From NCBI RefSeq assembly GCF_002968635.1, contig NZ_PVBN01000006.1, forward strand, positions 186,001-250,000: a stretch of 64,000 nucleotides of DNA, given 5' to 3'. The notes under the pieces were generated by a model. The model searched no databases. It saw only the letters and a program-made list of their open reading frames with translations, and had not been told where the DNA came from. Below are positions 17,017 through 27,039 of this stretch, in pieces. Numbering within the stretch: the first letter of the stretch is position 1; each line of letters begins with the position of its first letter. The stretch is from Neorhizobium alkalisoli (GTDB lineage Bacteria; Pseudomonadota; Alphaproteobacteria; Rhizobiales; Rhizobiaceae). A program made the position numbers and the translations under genes.

Positions 17017-18327
17017 TCAGACGCTGGCTGCGGCGGTTTTGCCGTTCTTTTCGAGAACAGCTTCCGTGATGGAGTTTGGAATACGCCGCGGCGTCTCGAA
17101 CAGGCCGAGCAACGGCATGATGACGAGGAAGAAGCCGAAGTAGTAGAGAGTGCCGAGCTGGGAATAACCGACGTAGTTGCCGGCGAGTTCGCCCTTGAAC
17201 AGGAACGCCAGCAGACCGCCGCCTTCTGCCGGCATGGCGCCGAGCCAGCCGAGCATGATGGCGTTGACCACGAAGAGCCAGAAGAACAGCTTGAACCACG
17301 GACGGTAGACGGCGGAGCGGACCTTCGACGTATCGAGCCAGGGCAGGAAGAACAGGATGATGATCGAGCCGAACATCACCAGAACGCCGCCGAGCTTGGA
17401 GTCGATCGGGCCGACATTGAAGGTGATGGCGCGCAGCATCGCGTAGAACGGCAGGTAATACCATTCCGGAACGATATGCGCAGGCGTCTTCAACGGGTCA
17501 GCCGGAATGTAGTTGTCCGGATGGCCGAGATAGTTCGGCATGTAGAAGATGAACCAGGCATAGACGATCAGGAAGACCGATACGCCGAGTGCGTCCTTCA
17601 GCGTCGCATAGGGGGTGAAGGCGACGGTATCCGTCTTGGTCTTCACTTCGACGCCGGTCGGGTTGGTCTGGCCGGTGACGTGCAGCGCCCAGATGTGCAG
17701 GACGACGACGCCGGCGATCATGAACGGCAGCAGGTAATGCAGCGAGAAGAAGCGGTTCAGCGTCGGCTGGTCGACGGCGAAGCCGCCAAGCAGGAACTGC
17801 TGGATCCATTCGCCGACCAGCGGGAAGGCCGAGAAGAAGCCGGTGATGACGGTTGCACCCCAGAAGGACATCTGACCCCAGGGAAGCACGTAGCCCATGA
17901 AGCCGGTTGCCATCATCAGGAGATAGATGACGACGCCGAGGATCCAGAGGATTTCGCGGGGCGCCTTGTAGGAGCCGTAGTAGAGGCCGCGGGCAATGTG
18001 CAGATAGACGGCGATGAAGAAGAACGAAGCGCCGTTGGCATGCATGTAGCGCAAGAGCCAGCCGTGGTTCACGTCGCGCATGATCTTTTCGACGGAATTG
18101 AAGGCAACGCCCGTCGAGGCGGCATAGTGCATCGCAAGCACCACGCCGGTAAGAATCTGCACGATCAGCATGACCGACAGCATCGCGCCGAAGGTATATG
18201 CGTAGTTGAGATTGCGGGGAACGGGATAGGAAACGAAACTGTCATGGACCATGCGCGGCAGCGGAAGCCGCGAATCGATCCACTTTTCGATGCCGGTCGA
18301 TGGCTGGTATGTGGAATGACCGCTCAT
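17017..18327 (-). CDS. petB: Cytochrome b of the bc1 complex
   Basis: A 436-residue integral membrane subunit with eight expected helices and two b haems. The haem ligands lie in [17 protein letters not shown] and [11 protein letters not shown]; the Qo-site motif PEWY is in [13 protein letters not shown], and the [13 protein letters not shown] loop is intact. It sits between petA (14 bp upstream) and petC (28 bp downstream) in the usual operon order. Confidence 0.98.
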   Translation of the reverse strand: MSGHSTYQPSTGIEKWIDSRLPLPRMVHDSFVSYPVPRNLNYAYTFGAMLSVMLIVQILTGVVLAMHYAASTGVAFNSVEKIMRDVNHGWLLRYMHANGASFFFIAVYLHIARGLYYGSYKAPREILWILGVVIYLLMMATGFMGYVLPWGQMSFWGATVITGFFSAFPLVGEWIQQFLLGGFAVDQPTLNRFFSLHYLLPFMIAGVVVLHIWALHVTGQTNPTGVEVKTKTDTVAFTPYATLKDALGVSVFLIVYAWFIFYMPNYLGHPDNYIPADPLKTPAHIVPEWYYLPFYAMLRAITFNVGPIDSKLGGVLVMFGSIIILFFLPWLDTSKVRSAVYRPWFKLFFWLFVVNAIMLGWLGAMPAEGGGLLAFLFKGELAGNYVGYSQLGTLYYFGFFLVIMPLLGLFETPRRIPNSITEAVLEKNGKTAAASV

Positions 18328-18341
18328 AAGTATTTATCCCC

Positions 18342-18920
18342 TCACCCGATCTGGATCACTGTGTCGGACGTAAACGTGAAAGTCGGAATGGCAAGGTTCT
18401 GCGGCGCGGGACCTTTGCGAATACGGCCCGCGGTATCGTAGTGCGAGCCGTGGCAGGGACAGAACCATCCGCCGAAATCGCCGGCCTGGCCGAGCGGAAC
18501 GCAGCCGAGATGCGTGCAGGAACCGATCATGACGATCCAGTTTTCCTTGCCTTCGCCGGCCGAGCGGTCGACTGCCGTCGCTTCGGCATTGGCCGGAAGG
18601 TTGGCGTTGCGCGCGACGGGATCCTTCAGATCACCCAAAGCGACGGCATTTGCCTCTTCCACTTCCTTCGGCGTGCGGTTGCGGATGAAGACCGGCTTGC
18701 CGCGCCACTTGACGGTCAAAGACATGCCAGGCTCGACCGCTCCGACATTCACCTCGATCGAAGCCAGCGCGAGCGTCGAAGCGTCCGGACGCATCTGATC
18801 GATGAAAGGCCAAGCGACCGCTACCGCGCCGACAGCGCCGGCCATGCCGGTCGTCAGATAAAGGAAATCACGGCGAGTAGGCTCGCCTAGTGTTTCGCTA
18901 TGTGTCTCGTGTTCGCTCAC
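18342..18920 (-). CDS. petA: Rieske iron-sulfur subunit of the bc1 complex
   Basis: A 192-residue protein with a twin-arginine motif (TRRDFLYL) and a single membrane anchor. The cluster-binding boxes CTHLGC and CPCHGSH provide the two Cys and two His ligands and the disulfide. First gene of petABC. No clear promoter could be picked out in the roughly 400-bp upstream region. Confidence 0.97.
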   Translation of the reverse strand: MSEHETHSETLGEPTRRDFLYLTTGMAGAVGAVAVAWPFIDQMRPDASTLALASIEVNVGAVEPGMSLTVKWRGKPVFIRNRTPKEVEEANAVALGDLKDPVARNANLPANAEATAVDRSAGEGKENWIVMIGSCTHLGCVPLGQAGDFGGWFCPCHGSHYDTAGRIRKGPAPQNLAIPTFTFTSDTVIQIG

Positions 18921-19323
18921 GGCTCAATCTTCCTTCTCACGCAATTCGCGAAAACCGCATTGCCCCCGCTCCGGGCGAATCTTGGTTGAACACAATTCGA
19001 ACATAGATTCCCCCGGCAATCCGGCGCGTTCTATGCTTGATCGCAAAATATGTCCAGCCTTGGCAAGTGCCGCAGGCCAGTTTGTCGCGGGAAAACTGAA
19101 GGGTTGCGGCCATCTGGTAACGCGGCCGCAGCGAGCCTTCCAAGCGGGACCATGGACCGATACCGAGCGCTTCCAAATCTCTGGAAAGTCTCCGCTTCCC
19201 TAGGGGCGGCCCAATTTTGCCGCGCTCGCCGTTAACCGCTTTCGGGCATACCGCATTGCAACAAACCGGAGCGCGTGATAGGCGAACCGCACGGCGAAAG
19301 GCTGCCGCTCCGGACAGACCTGA
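18921..19323. other. Intergenic region between petA and the EEP-family gene
   Basis: About 400 bp between divergent genes. It must hold the petABC promoter and possibly that of the rightward gene. I see no convincing coding frame, tRNA, or long inverted repeat here. Confidence 0.5.
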
Positions 19324-20268
19324 ATGAGACAAGCATTATCGGTTGCCATCTGCGTCATCGTGTCGCTTGTGCTCGCCGCAATCGCTACCCGCTACATCCA
19401 TCCCCACTGGACTTTGGCAACGCTCTACAGCTTGCAACTGCATGCGGCCGCGGCCTGCATTGTCGCCATGGTCGTTGCGCTAGTGGTGAAGCGGCATTTC
19501 CTCGTCTGGCTTCTGTTTGCAGCCTCTCTTCTCTTTGCCGGTCACGCGGTGCTGATGGGCCGTGAGTTCGCCGCGCCGGCGACAGCCGACGAGGCTCAAG
19601 CGCCGACGTTCCGCCTTCTCTCCTTCAACATCCTCAACGACAACTACGAAAACGCCGAAAGCGTTGTCCGCGCCATTACCGGGTCCGGCGCCGATCTGGT
19701 CAACATCATGGAGGCGGCGCCGCTGCGCGTTCATCTGGATGAACTGGCGAAGACATATCCCTACCGGGTCGGCTGCGGTGTCATCATCCCGTTCTGCGAT
19801 CAGCTGATGCTGTCAAAGACGCCGATCGAGACGCCGATCGTGCGCAGCCTCAGCGAGATCTTCCCCTCGCGCTTCATTCTCGCGAAAATCACCGTCGCCG
19901 GCCGGACCATCAATCTCGTCGGGATCCACACGACAAAGCCCTATTTCGACAATTTTCATTCGCTGGAACTGATCCGCGCGGCGCTGGCGATCTCGGAAGC
20001 GGAAGGCCCGCTCCTGGTATCGGGTGATTTCAACGCCTCCAGCCTCGCGCCGAACATGCGACGTTTCCTGAGCCTGACCGAGCTCAAGACGGCGGAATGG
20101 GAGCCGGCGACATGGCCCATCCGGGCGGGCGTATTCGGCGTCCCCATCGATCATGTCTACGCGCGGGCGCCCTTGAAGATAAAGTCGCTGACGCGGTTTG
20201 CCGATACGCACGGATCGAACCACTACGGGTTGATGGCCGAGATCGCCATTACCGGCACAGCTCCCTGA
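19324..20268 (+). CDS. Endonuclease/exonuclease/phosphatase family membrane protein
   Basis: A 314-residue protein with three likely membrane helices in residues 1-75, then an EEP (DNase I-like) domain. Catalytic motifs are FNILNDNYEN, NIMEAAP, GIHTTKP, SGDFNAS, DHVYAR and a final GSNHYGL with the His. It may be a phosphodiesterase acting on nucleic acid, phospholipid or sugar phosphate on the outer side of the membrane; the substrate is unknown. It converges on the ABC exporter gene with a 3-bp gap. Confidence 0.87.
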   Translation: MRQALSVAICVIVSLVLAAIATRYIHPHWTLATLYSLQLHAAAACIVAMVVALVVKRHFLVWLLFAASLLFAGHAVLMGREFAAPATADEAQAPTFRLLSFNILNDNYENAESVVRAITGSGADLVNIMEAAPLRVHLDELAKTYPYRVGCGVIIPFCDQLMLSKTPIETPIVRSLSEIFPSRFILAKITVAGRTINLVGIHTTKPYFDNFHSLELIRAALAISEAEGPLLVSGDFNASSLAPNMRRFLSLTELKTAEWEPATWPIRAGVFGVPIDHVYARAPLKIKSLTRFADTHGSNHYGLMAEIAITGTAP

Positions 20269-20271
20269 CCC

Positions 20272-22134
20272 CTACTGGGCCGCATCGGCCGCCAGAAAGC
20301 CACCCGACTGCCGCGCCCAGAGCTCGGCATAGAGGCCTCCGCGGCCGATAAGCTGGCTGTGCGTGCCTTCCTCGATGATCCGTCCCTTGTCCATGACGAT
20401 CAGCCGGTCGAGCGCCGCGATCGTCGAGAGCCGGTGAGCGATCGCCATGACCGTCTTGCCGTGCATGAGCCGCTGGAGATTGGACTGGATTGCGGCTTCG
20501 ACCTCGGAGTCGAGCGCCGACGTGGCCTCGTCCAGAACCAGGATCGGCGCGTCCTTCAGCATCACCCGGGCAATGGCGATCCGCTGCCGCTGGCCACCGG
20601 AAAGCTTGACGCCGCGCTCGCCCACATGCGCGTCGAAGCCCCTGCGTCCGCGTTGATCCTCCAGTGCTGCGATGAACGTGTCGGCTTCGGCCTTACGCGC
20701 CGCCTCGATCAACTGGTCCTGGGTCGCGTTCGGCCGGCCGAACAGAATGTTGTCGCGGATCGAGCGGTGCAGCAATGAAGTATCCTGCGTCACCATGCCG
20801 ATCTGTGCTCTCAGCGACTCCTGCGTCACCTTGGCGATGTCCTGGCCGTCGATGAGAATGCGGCCCCCTTCGAGGTCGTAGAAGCGCAAGAGAATATTGA
20901 CGAGCGTCGACTTGCCGGCGCCGGAGCGCCCGACGATGCCGATCTTTTCCCCAGGCCGGATCGTCAGCGACAGGTTGTCGATCACGCCCCTCGCCTTGCC
21001 GTAGTGGAAGCTGACGTTGTCGAACCGAATTTCCGGCCGCTTGACGACGAGCTCGGCGGCGTCCGGCGCATCGACGAGACCGATCGGCTGCGAAATGAGT
21101 TCGGCCGAGTTCTGGATCGTGCCGATATTGCGCATGATACTGTTCAGCTGCGTCATCAGCCGGCCGAGCAGGAAGTTCAGCCGCAGCATCAGCGCCAGCG
21201 TAAAGGCGACGGCACCGGAGCTGATCAGCCCCGACAGCCAGAGATGCACGCTCATCGCGGCCATGGTGACGATCATCGTGCCGGAGAGGAAAGCCATCGA
21301 GGCTCGCACGCTGGTGAGCAGGCGAGTAAAGGCGATGATCGTCTCCTGGAAGGTCTCAAATCCGGACCGCATATAGCGGTCGTTGGCTTCGTCGCGGCCG
21401 AAGAGGCGAAGCGTCTGGATGTTGGAATAGGCATCCACCATCCTTCCGCTGATCATCGAACCGGCCTCGGCAGATGCCTTGGAATGCTCGCGGATGCGTG
21501 GCACGAAATATCTTGCAAGCACGGCAAAGATGGTAAGCCAGGCAACCACGACGACAGCCAGCCGCCAGTCCAGTTGCGCAACAAGGGCAATCGTCGAAAC
21601 CGAATAGATGCCGACGAACCAGACGCTTTCCATGAAGGACGTCAGCACGTCCCCCGTTGCCTGGCCCGCCGACCAGACCTTCGTGACGATCCGGCCTGAG
21701 AAGTCGTTCTGGAAGAAGCTCAGAGACTGGCGCGAAACGTGGATATAGGATTGCCAACGCACCAGATTGTAGAAACCGGGGGTGATGATCTGCTGGTCGA
21801 CCAACGCTGTAAACAGCCCGATCAGGAAGCGGCCGATGAAGACGACCAGCGCCATGACGACGAGTTCGGTTCCGTGTTCGGCAACGAGGCCGGACCATCC
21901 GTCAGCGGGTTTGGCCGTGTCGAGAATATCGACCAGCCGGCCCACATACCAGAACATCGCCGCTTCAACGCCCGCGGCGAGACCGCCGAGCACCAGCATG
22001 GCGAAGAAGGGAAGCTTTGCCTGGCGGACATAAAACCAGACGAAGCCGACGAGACCGACAGGCGGCCTCAGATCGTCCTGCCTCTCGAACGGCTTGATCC
22101 AGTTTTCGAAAGTGCGGAAGACCGATTTCAGCAT
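20272..22134 (-). CDS. ABC exporter, fused permease and ATPase (MsbA-like), copy 1
   Basis: A 620-residue half-exporter with six membrane helices (about 30-330) and a C-terminal ATPase. It has Walker A GRSGAGKST, signature LSGGQ, Walker B ILVLDEATSALD and H-loop AIAHRLST, all intact. Substrate unknown; lipid, peptide or drug export fits the family. The start at MLKSVFRTFENW lines up with its neighbour copy; a GTG 54 nt upstream is in frame but less likely. A similar exporter lies just upstream, so a heterodimer is possible. Confidence 0.92.
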   Translation of the reverse strand: MLKSVFRTFENWIKPFERQDDLRPPVGLVGFVWFYVRQAKLPFFAMLVLGGLAAGVEAAMFWYVGRLVDILDTAKPADGWSGLVAEHGTELVVMALVVFIGRFLIGLFTALVDQQIITPGFYNLVRWQSYIHVSRQSLSFFQNDFSGRIVTKVWSAGQATGDVLTSFMESVWFVGIYSVSTIALVAQLDWRLAVVVVAWLTIFAVLARYFVPRIREHSKASAEAGSMISGRMVDAYSNIQTLRLFGRDEANDRYMRSGFETFQETIIAFTRLLTSVRASMAFLSGTMIVTMAAMSVHLWLSGLISSGAVAFTLALMLRLNFLLGRLMTQLNSIMRNIGTIQNSAELISQPIGLVDAPDAAELVVKRPEIRFDNVSFHYGKARGVIDNLSLTIRPGEKIGIVGRSGAGKSTLVNILLRFYDLEGGRILIDGQDIAKVTQESLRAQIGMVTQDTSLLHRSIRDNILFGRPNATQDQLIEAARKAEADTFIAALEDQRGRRGFDAHVGERGVKLSGGQRQRIAIARVMLKDAPILVLDEATSALDSEVEAAIQSNLQRLMHGKTVMAIAHRLSTIAALDRLIVMDKGRIIEEGTHSQLIGRGGLYAELWARQSGGFLAADAAQ

Positions 22135-22209
22135 GACCTCGATATAGGCGGATTCCCTCTCCCGGCAAAGGAAAAGCCATGCGGACACCGCTTACATTTT
22201 CGTAATGTC

Positions 22210-22428
22210 ATGGTTGCGTTGAAAGATGCGGTGCTGGAACATCCTCGCCTCGGCGAAAGGCTGGCGGAGTCCGCACCGCGCGAGGTCCACCGTCTTTTGA
22301 TCGGTGACGACGAACGTCGCTACGAAGTTGACGGAGATACGCTGTTCCTGCTGCGTGTCTGGCACAGTCGGGAAAGCGCCTCTGAAGCGGCAGCGGATTA
22401 CTCCGCCGCCTCTTCTTCCGGAGCGTGA
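22210..22428 (+). pseudogene. Truncated RelE/ParE-type toxin remnant
   Basis: A short frame between two leftward ABC genes encodes the C-terminal half of a ParE-like toxin: EHPRLGERLAE, then REVHRLLIGDDERRYEV and DTLFLLRVWHSRE. Complete family members are about 90-100 residues; the first roughly 45 are missing, and the frame continues antisense into the flanking ABC gene in either direction. The last 31 nt overlap the 3' end of exporter copy 2. No antitoxin gene is adjacent. Family assignment is from the recognisable HPRLG and WH-RE motifs. Confidence 0.6.
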
Positions 22429-24251
22429 TCTCCGAGGAACCCGCCGGACTGGCGGTTCCAGAGGTCAGCATAGATGCCGCCGGATGCGACCAGTTCCTGG
22501 TGCGTCCCGGTCTGCACGATCCGGCCTCGGTCGAGCACGATCAGCCGATCCATTTCCGTCAATGTCGAGAGCCGGTGGGCGATCGCGATCACCGTCTTGC
22601 CTTCCATCAGCGCGAAGAGGTTTTCCTGGATCGCCGCCTCGACTTCTGAGTCGAGCGCCGAAGTCGCCTCGTCGAGCACTAGGATCGGCGCGTCCTTCAG
22701 GAAGACGCGGGCGATCGCGATACGTTGACGCTGGCCGCCCGAGAGTTTCACCCCGCGCTCGCCGACATGCGCTTCGAGCCCCTGGCGTCCCTGCATGTCG
22801 GAAAGTCCCTCGATGAAGTCCCAGGCATTCGCCCGCTTGGCCGCCTCTATGATCTCTGCGTCGCTCACCTCCGGCTTGCCATAGGCGATGTTGTCGCGGA
22901 TCGACCGGTGCAGAAGCGAAGTATCCTGGGTCACCACGCCGATCAGCGAGCGCAGGCTGTCCTGCGTGACCGCAGAGATATCCTGACCGTCGACCGTGAT
23001 GCGCCCGCCCTCCAGATCATAAAACCGGAGAAGCAAGTTCATCAGCGTCGTCTTGCCGGCGCCTGAACGGCCGACGAGGCCGACCTTCTGCCCCGCCGGG
23101 ATATCCAGCGTCAGACCATCGATGACGCCCTTGCCCTTGCCGTAGTGGAACCGGACGTTTTCGTAATGGATATGCCCCTTCTTCGCGCCAAGCCTCGCCG
23201 CTTCCCGCTGGTCGACGACGTCATGCGGCTTGGTCATCATCGACATGCCGTCATAGACGGTGCCGATGTTTTCGAAGAGCGCGGAAACCTCCCACATCAC
23301 CCATTGCGACATGCCGTTGATGCGCATGGCAAGGCCGATGGCGATCGCGATGGCGCCGATCGAAATGGCGCTGTCCAGCCAGAACCAGATCGACAGCCCG
23401 CCGACGACGAACAGAGCCGCGCAGTTGTAGAAGTAAACGAGTGCCTGGAAGCCCGTCACCTTGCGCATCTGCGCGTGAACGGTCTTGAGGAACACATCCA
23501 TTGCGTCGCGCGCATAGGCTTCCTCGCGGCCGGCATGCGAAAACAGCTTCACCGTCGCGATATTGGTATAGCTGTCCACCACGCGGCCGGTCATCATCGA
23601 CCGGGCATCCGCCTGTTCGGCTGAGATCTTTCTCAGGCGCGGCACGTAATAGGCGACGGTCAGCGAATAGACGAGGATCCACAAGACGAGCGGTGCCGCC
23701 AGACGCAGGTCGGCGGACGCCACCACCGCGATCATCGAAATGAAATAGGTGACGACATAGACGAATACGTCGAGCACTTTCATCACCGTTTCGCGGATGG
23801 CGAGCGAGGTTTGCATCACCTTGGTCGAGACGCGACCGGCGAACTCGTTGGCGAAGAAGGTCATCGAGTGCCTGAGCAGGAAGCGGTGCATCTGCCAGCG
23901 GGCGATCATCGGGAAATTGCCCATCAGGATCTGGTGCATGATCAGCGAGTTGAACCCGGCAATCAGCGGCAGCGCGACGAGGACGACGAAGGCCATGAAG
24001 ACGAGCTTCATCCCTTCTGTCTGAAGGAAGGTCGTCCGGTCGGCATTCGACAGCCAATCGACGATGTCGCCCAGGAACTGGAAGAGCATCACCTCGCCGA
24101 TCGCGATCAGCATCGTGCAGGTCGACATGATGACGACCCATGGCCATACCGGCTTGGTATAGTGCCACAGGAAGGCCAGGAGGCCGGAGGGCGGCAAGCT
24201 AGGCGTTTCATCCGGATAGGGATTGATGCGCCGTTCGAACCACGAGAACAT
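22398..24251 (-). CDS. ABC exporter, fused permease and ATPase (MsbA-like), copy 2
   Basis: A 617-residue half-exporter related to the adjacent copy. Six helices occupy about 25-330. Walker A GRSGAGKTT, LSGGQ, ILVLDEATSALD and AIAHRLST are intact. The start MFSWFERRINPYPDE is preferred over an in-frame one 57 nt upstream. Both paralogues are transcribed leftward with about 260 bp between coding regions. The substrate cannot be inferred. Confidence 0.92.
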   Translation of the reverse strand: MFSWFERRINPYPDETPSLPPSGLLAFLWHYTKPVWPWVVIMSTCTMLIAIGEVMLFQFLGDIVDWLSNADRTTFLQTEGMKLVFMAFVVLVALPLIAGFNSLIMHQILMGNFPMIARWQMHRFLLRHSMTFFANEFAGRVSTKVMQTSLAIRETVMKVLDVFVYVVTYFISMIAVVASADLRLAAPLVLWILVYSLTVAYYVPRLRKISAEQADARSMMTGRVVDSYTNIATVKLFSHAGREEAYARDAMDVFLKTVHAQMRKVTGFQALVYFYNCAALFVVGGLSIWFWLDSAISIGAIAIAIGLAMRINGMSQWVMWEVSALFENIGTVYDGMSMMTKPHDVVDQREAARLGAKKGHIHYENVRFHYGKGKGVIDGLTLDIPAGQKVGLVGRSGAGKTTLMNLLLRFYDLEGGRITVDGQDISAVTQDSLRSLIGVVTQDTSLLHRSIRDNIAYGKPEVSDAEIIEAAKRANAWDFIEGLSDMQGRQGLEAHVGERGVKLSGGQRQRIAIARVFLKDAPILVLDEATSALDSEVEAAIQENLFALMEGKTVIAIAHRLSTLTEMDRLIVLDRGRIVQTGTHQELVASGGIYADLWNRQSGGFLGDHAPEEEAAE

Positions 24252-24635
24252 GAAAAAAGCTCCGTAAATCGGACCGCCGTCGTGCCCGGCGGACGCAATG
24301 CGGACCAAGGGGCGGACGGTGAAATTCAGGATAGCGCGGCCTTATGCTGGCCACGTAACGAGTCAGAAGGAGAAAAGTTTGCGAGAAACCGCGAAACGCC
24401 TAAGCCAGACGAATAATGATCTGGCTGCCGGGGCGCGAGAGCACGGTCATATCCATGTAGGCCTCCGTCGGCTGGCGTTGAAATACGAGTTCCTTCTATC
24501 CCGTCCGCGACAATTTGGAAAGGGTAAATCGACACGAACATTACCTCCGCAGCTTTCATGTTGCGCGATCGTCACAGCCATGCCGAGCACTGAAAGCGCT
24601 TGTGTCCGATTGCCGATTTCCCGTAAGCACCTGAC
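24252..24635. other. Intergenic region between divergent ABC exporter and trmL
   Basis: About 380 bp that should contain promoters for both directions. One inverted repeat stands out, AGCCAGA/TCTGGCT with 10-nt spacing at 24403-24426. Reading frames across the region look random, and no gene is called. Confidence 0.45.
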
Positions 24636-25097
24636 ATGACCATGCTGCGCATCGCCCTTTACCAGCCCGATATCGCCGGCAATACCGGCACGATCCTCAG
24701 GCTCGCCGCCTGCCTCGGCCTCGGTGTCGACATCATCGAGCCCGCCGGCTTCGACATTTCCGATCGCAACCTCAAACGCTCCGGCATGGATTATCTGGCA
24801 AGCGTCGCGCTTCAGCGCCACGTCAACTGGCAGCGCTTCGACGAATGGCGAAAGGACGGCGGCTCTCGCCTCGTCCTCGCCTCCACCAAGGCCGCCCTGC
24901 CCTATACCCGTTTTGCCTTCCAGCCGGGCGACATCCTCCTCTTCGGCCGGGAAAGTGCCGGGGTGCCCGATCACGTGCACGAGGCGGCCGAAGCGCGTAT
25001 CCTGATCCCCATGGTCGAGGGGCAGCGCTCCATCAACGTCGCCATGTCGGCGGCAATGATCGCCGGCGAGGCGCTCCGGCAGATTAGCTGGAACTAA
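24636..25097 (+). CDS. trmL: tRNA (cytidine(34)-2'-O)-methyltransferase
   Basis: A 153-residue SPOUT-fold methyltransferase that modifies the wobble base of certain leucine tRNAs. It has IALYQPDIAGNTGTILR at the N-terminus and the knotted SAM-binding part DILLFGRESAGVP followed by IPMVEGQRSINVAMSAA. Full length and motif-complete. Confidence 0.95.
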   Translation: MTMLRIALYQPDIAGNTGTILRLAACLGLGVDIIEPAGFDISDRNLKRSGMDYLASVALQRHVNWQRFDEWRKDGGSRLVLASTKAALPYTRFAFQPGDILLFGRESAGVPDHVHEAAEARILIPMVEGQRSINVAMSAAMIAGEALRQISWN

Positions 25098-25236
25098 TCC
25101 TACACAATTATAGTCATATACTGTCGCGAACGGCACTGTGCGCAGGCGTGCGGCCGGCCTATATTCATTAGCCGGCAACCGATAATTCTCGCCTGTTCGC
25201 GCCGTCGCCGGCCGCCGGGGACTAAGGAGCACCCGC

Positions 25237-26889
25237 ATGCAATCGACGATCGTCATCATCAACCTCCTCGGCGCAGTCTCGCTCTTGCTGTTCGGCCTGG
25301 CGCAGGTGAAGGATGGTGTGACGAGAGCATTCGGCACCCGGCTCCGCGCCGGACTTGCCACGAGCACCCGCAGCGGCTGGCGATCTTTCGTCTCCGGCCT
25401 CGTCGCCACCATCGCGCTCCAGAGTTCTACAGCGACTGCCCTCACCGTCGCCTCGTTCGCGGACCGCAATCTGATCCGCCCGCGAATGGCCCAGATCGTG
25501 CTGCTTGGCGCCAATGTCGGCACCGCCGTGACCGCATGGCTGGTCGCCACCGGCATCGCGTGGCTTTCGCCGCTCGTCATTCTCATCGGCCTCGTTCTCC
25601 ATCGTGGCCGCTCGGGCACGTGGCAAGGCGCCGGTACGGCGCTGATCGGTGTCGGCCTGATGCTGCTGTCTCTGCAGCTGCTTGGCCTCGCGACCGAACC
25701 GATGCGCCAGTCGCCCGCGCTTGCCGCGTTCATCGGCCTGCTCGACGACGCCTGGCCGGTCGCACTTGTCGTTTCCGCAGCGCTCGCCTTCGTCTCGTCC
25801 TCCAGCCTCGCCGTGATCGTGCTGATCCTGTCGCTTGCCTCGACGGGCATCCTTTCGACGGGGCTGATCATCGTGCTGGTGCTTGGCGCAAATCTCGGCG
25901 GCGCCATTCCGCCGGTCGTCGCCACGCTCTCCGGGCCGGCTCCCGCGCGGCGCATTACACTCGGCAATCTCATCGTGCGGGGCATCGGCTGCGCCATCGC
26001 GTTGCCGCTCGCGGGTTTCGGCGCCGAGATCATGCAATCGCTGCCGCTTTCGCCCGAAAAGCTGCCGGTGGACGCGCATCTCGCCTTCAACATCCTTCTC
26101 GCGTTCGTCGCCTGGCCCTTCTCAGGGCTTTTATCCGACATGACGGCCCGCCTCGTCGCGGCGGATCCGGAAGCCGAAAGCGGACCGCGCTTCCTTGACC
26201 CTCAGGCGTTCGGAAATCCCGTCATGGCGCTCGCCAACGCCACCCGGGAAGTGCTCAGTGTAGGTGACGCGATCGAACGGATGCTGATCCGCGCCCAGAA
26301 CGCCTTCAAGCACAACGACCTTGCGCCGCTTGCGGAGGTTGCCGCGCTGGAGCAGCGTGTGGACAGCCTCCAGCAGGAGGTGAAGATCTATCTGTCGAAG
26401 CTCGGTCGCCAGAGCCTCGATGCCGAGAGCGCGCGCCGTTCGATCGCCATCCTCGACTACGCCATCAACCTCGAACACATCGGCGATATCATCGAGAAGG
26501 GCCTCTGCGAGCAGGTGCGCAAGAAAGTCTCGAACGGCCTGAAATTCTCCGATGACGGCTATCAGGAGCTGGAAAGCCTTTTCAACCTGACCATCGACAA
26601 TCTGCGCGCCGCCCAGACCATCTTCGTGACGGGCGACTTCAAGCTCGCCCGCCAGCTGATGGAGATCAAGGTCGATGTCCGCCGCCTCGAGAAGCAATCG
26701 GCGGAACGCCACCTTGAACGTCTTCGCGATGGCAGGATGGAAAGCCTTCAGACCAGTTCGCTGCATCTCGACCTGCTGCGCGATCTCAAGCGCATCAACG
26801 CCCATATCGTTTCCGTCGCCCATCCGATCCTCGACGACAGCGGCGTCCTGATCGAAAGCCGCCTTCGCCTTGCCGAGCCGCACAACTGA
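25237..26889 (+). CDS. Na/Pi cotransporter family protein with PhoU-like domain
   Basis: A 550-residue protein. The first about 310 residues hold two Na/Pi cotransporter repeats with the QSSTATALTV and SSSSLAVIV segments, with membrane helices throughout. The C-terminal part (about 340-540) is a helical PhoU-like domain. Such proteins import or export phosphate. The gene lies upstream of soxR, and an actggactaaggag site precedes the start region. Confidence 0.9.
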   Translation: MQSTIVIINLLGAVSLLLFGLAQVKDGVTRAFGTRLRAGLATSTRSGWRSFVSGLVATIALQSSTATALTVASFADRNLIRPRMAQIVLLGANVGTAVTAWLVATGIAWLSPLVILIGLVLHRGRSGTWQGAGTALIGVGLMLLSLQLLGLATEPMRQSPALAAFIGLLDDAWPVALVVSAALAFVSSSSLAVIVLILSLASTGILSTGLIIVLVLGANLGGAIPPVVATLSGPAPARRITLGNLIVRGIGCAIALPLAGFGAEIMQSLPLSPEKLPVDAHLAFNILLAFVAWPFSGLLSDMTARLVAADPEAESGPRFLDPQAFGNPVMALANATREVLSVGDAIERMLIRAQNAFKHNDLAPLAEVAALEQRVDSLQQEVKIYLSKLGRQSLDAESARRSIAILDYAINLEHIGDIIEKGLCEQVRKKVSNGLKFSDDGYQELESLFNLTIDNLRAAQTIFVTGDFKLARQLMEIKVDVRRLEKQSAERHLERLRDGRMESLQTSSLHLDLLRDLKRINAHIVSVAHPILDDSGVLIESRLRLAEPHN

Positions 26890-26999
26890 ACCGTCAAAGG
26901 CGTCGGCCCGCACAGCCGAGGTCTGGTGCGGCGGCGTAGATAAGGTGGTCTTTGTCTTCATCGGACGATGCTCCCGGGGTTTCGCTTCATGGGAGCACC

Positions 27000-27008
27000 T
27001 GCTATAAA
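27000..27008 (+). promoter_or_regulatory. soxR: Candidate extended -10 promoter for soxR
   Basis: The sequence TGCTATAAA on the plus strand fits an extended -10 element. A start about 7 nt downstream would fall inside the SoxR box, so SoxR binding could repress its own gene. No convincing -35 is seen. Confidence 0.4.
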
Positions 27009-27031
27009 ACCTCAAGTAATATTGAGGTCAA
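27001..27031 (-). promoter_or_regulatory. SoxR-type activated promoter pointing leftward
   Basis: On the minus strand TTGACC and TATAGC are separated by exactly 19 bp, the long spacer of MerR/SoxR-activated promoters. The spacer contains the box CCTCAAGTAATATTGAGG (27010-27027), which by memory of the E. coli soxS operator differs at about three of 18 positions. Layout matches soxRS, where the regulator and its target diverge. No recognised gene lies immediately to the left. Confidence 0.7.
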
Positions 27032-27039
27032 TAGCCGTA

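Noticed and set aside
18937..19332. Open frame on the minus strand upstream of petA
   Set aside because: No motif, unusual composition and no ribosome-binding site; treated as non-coding promoter region.
22134..22188. Upstream GTG start for ABC exporter copy 1
   Set aside because: The extra 18 residues do not align with the start of the paralogous exporter, while MLKSVFRTFENW does.
26131..27015. Long open frame on the minus strand across the soxR promoter and the 3' end of the Na/Pi gene
   Set aside because: It is antisense to a clear gene over most of its length and shows no protein motif. It is kept only as context for the leftward SoxR-type promoter.
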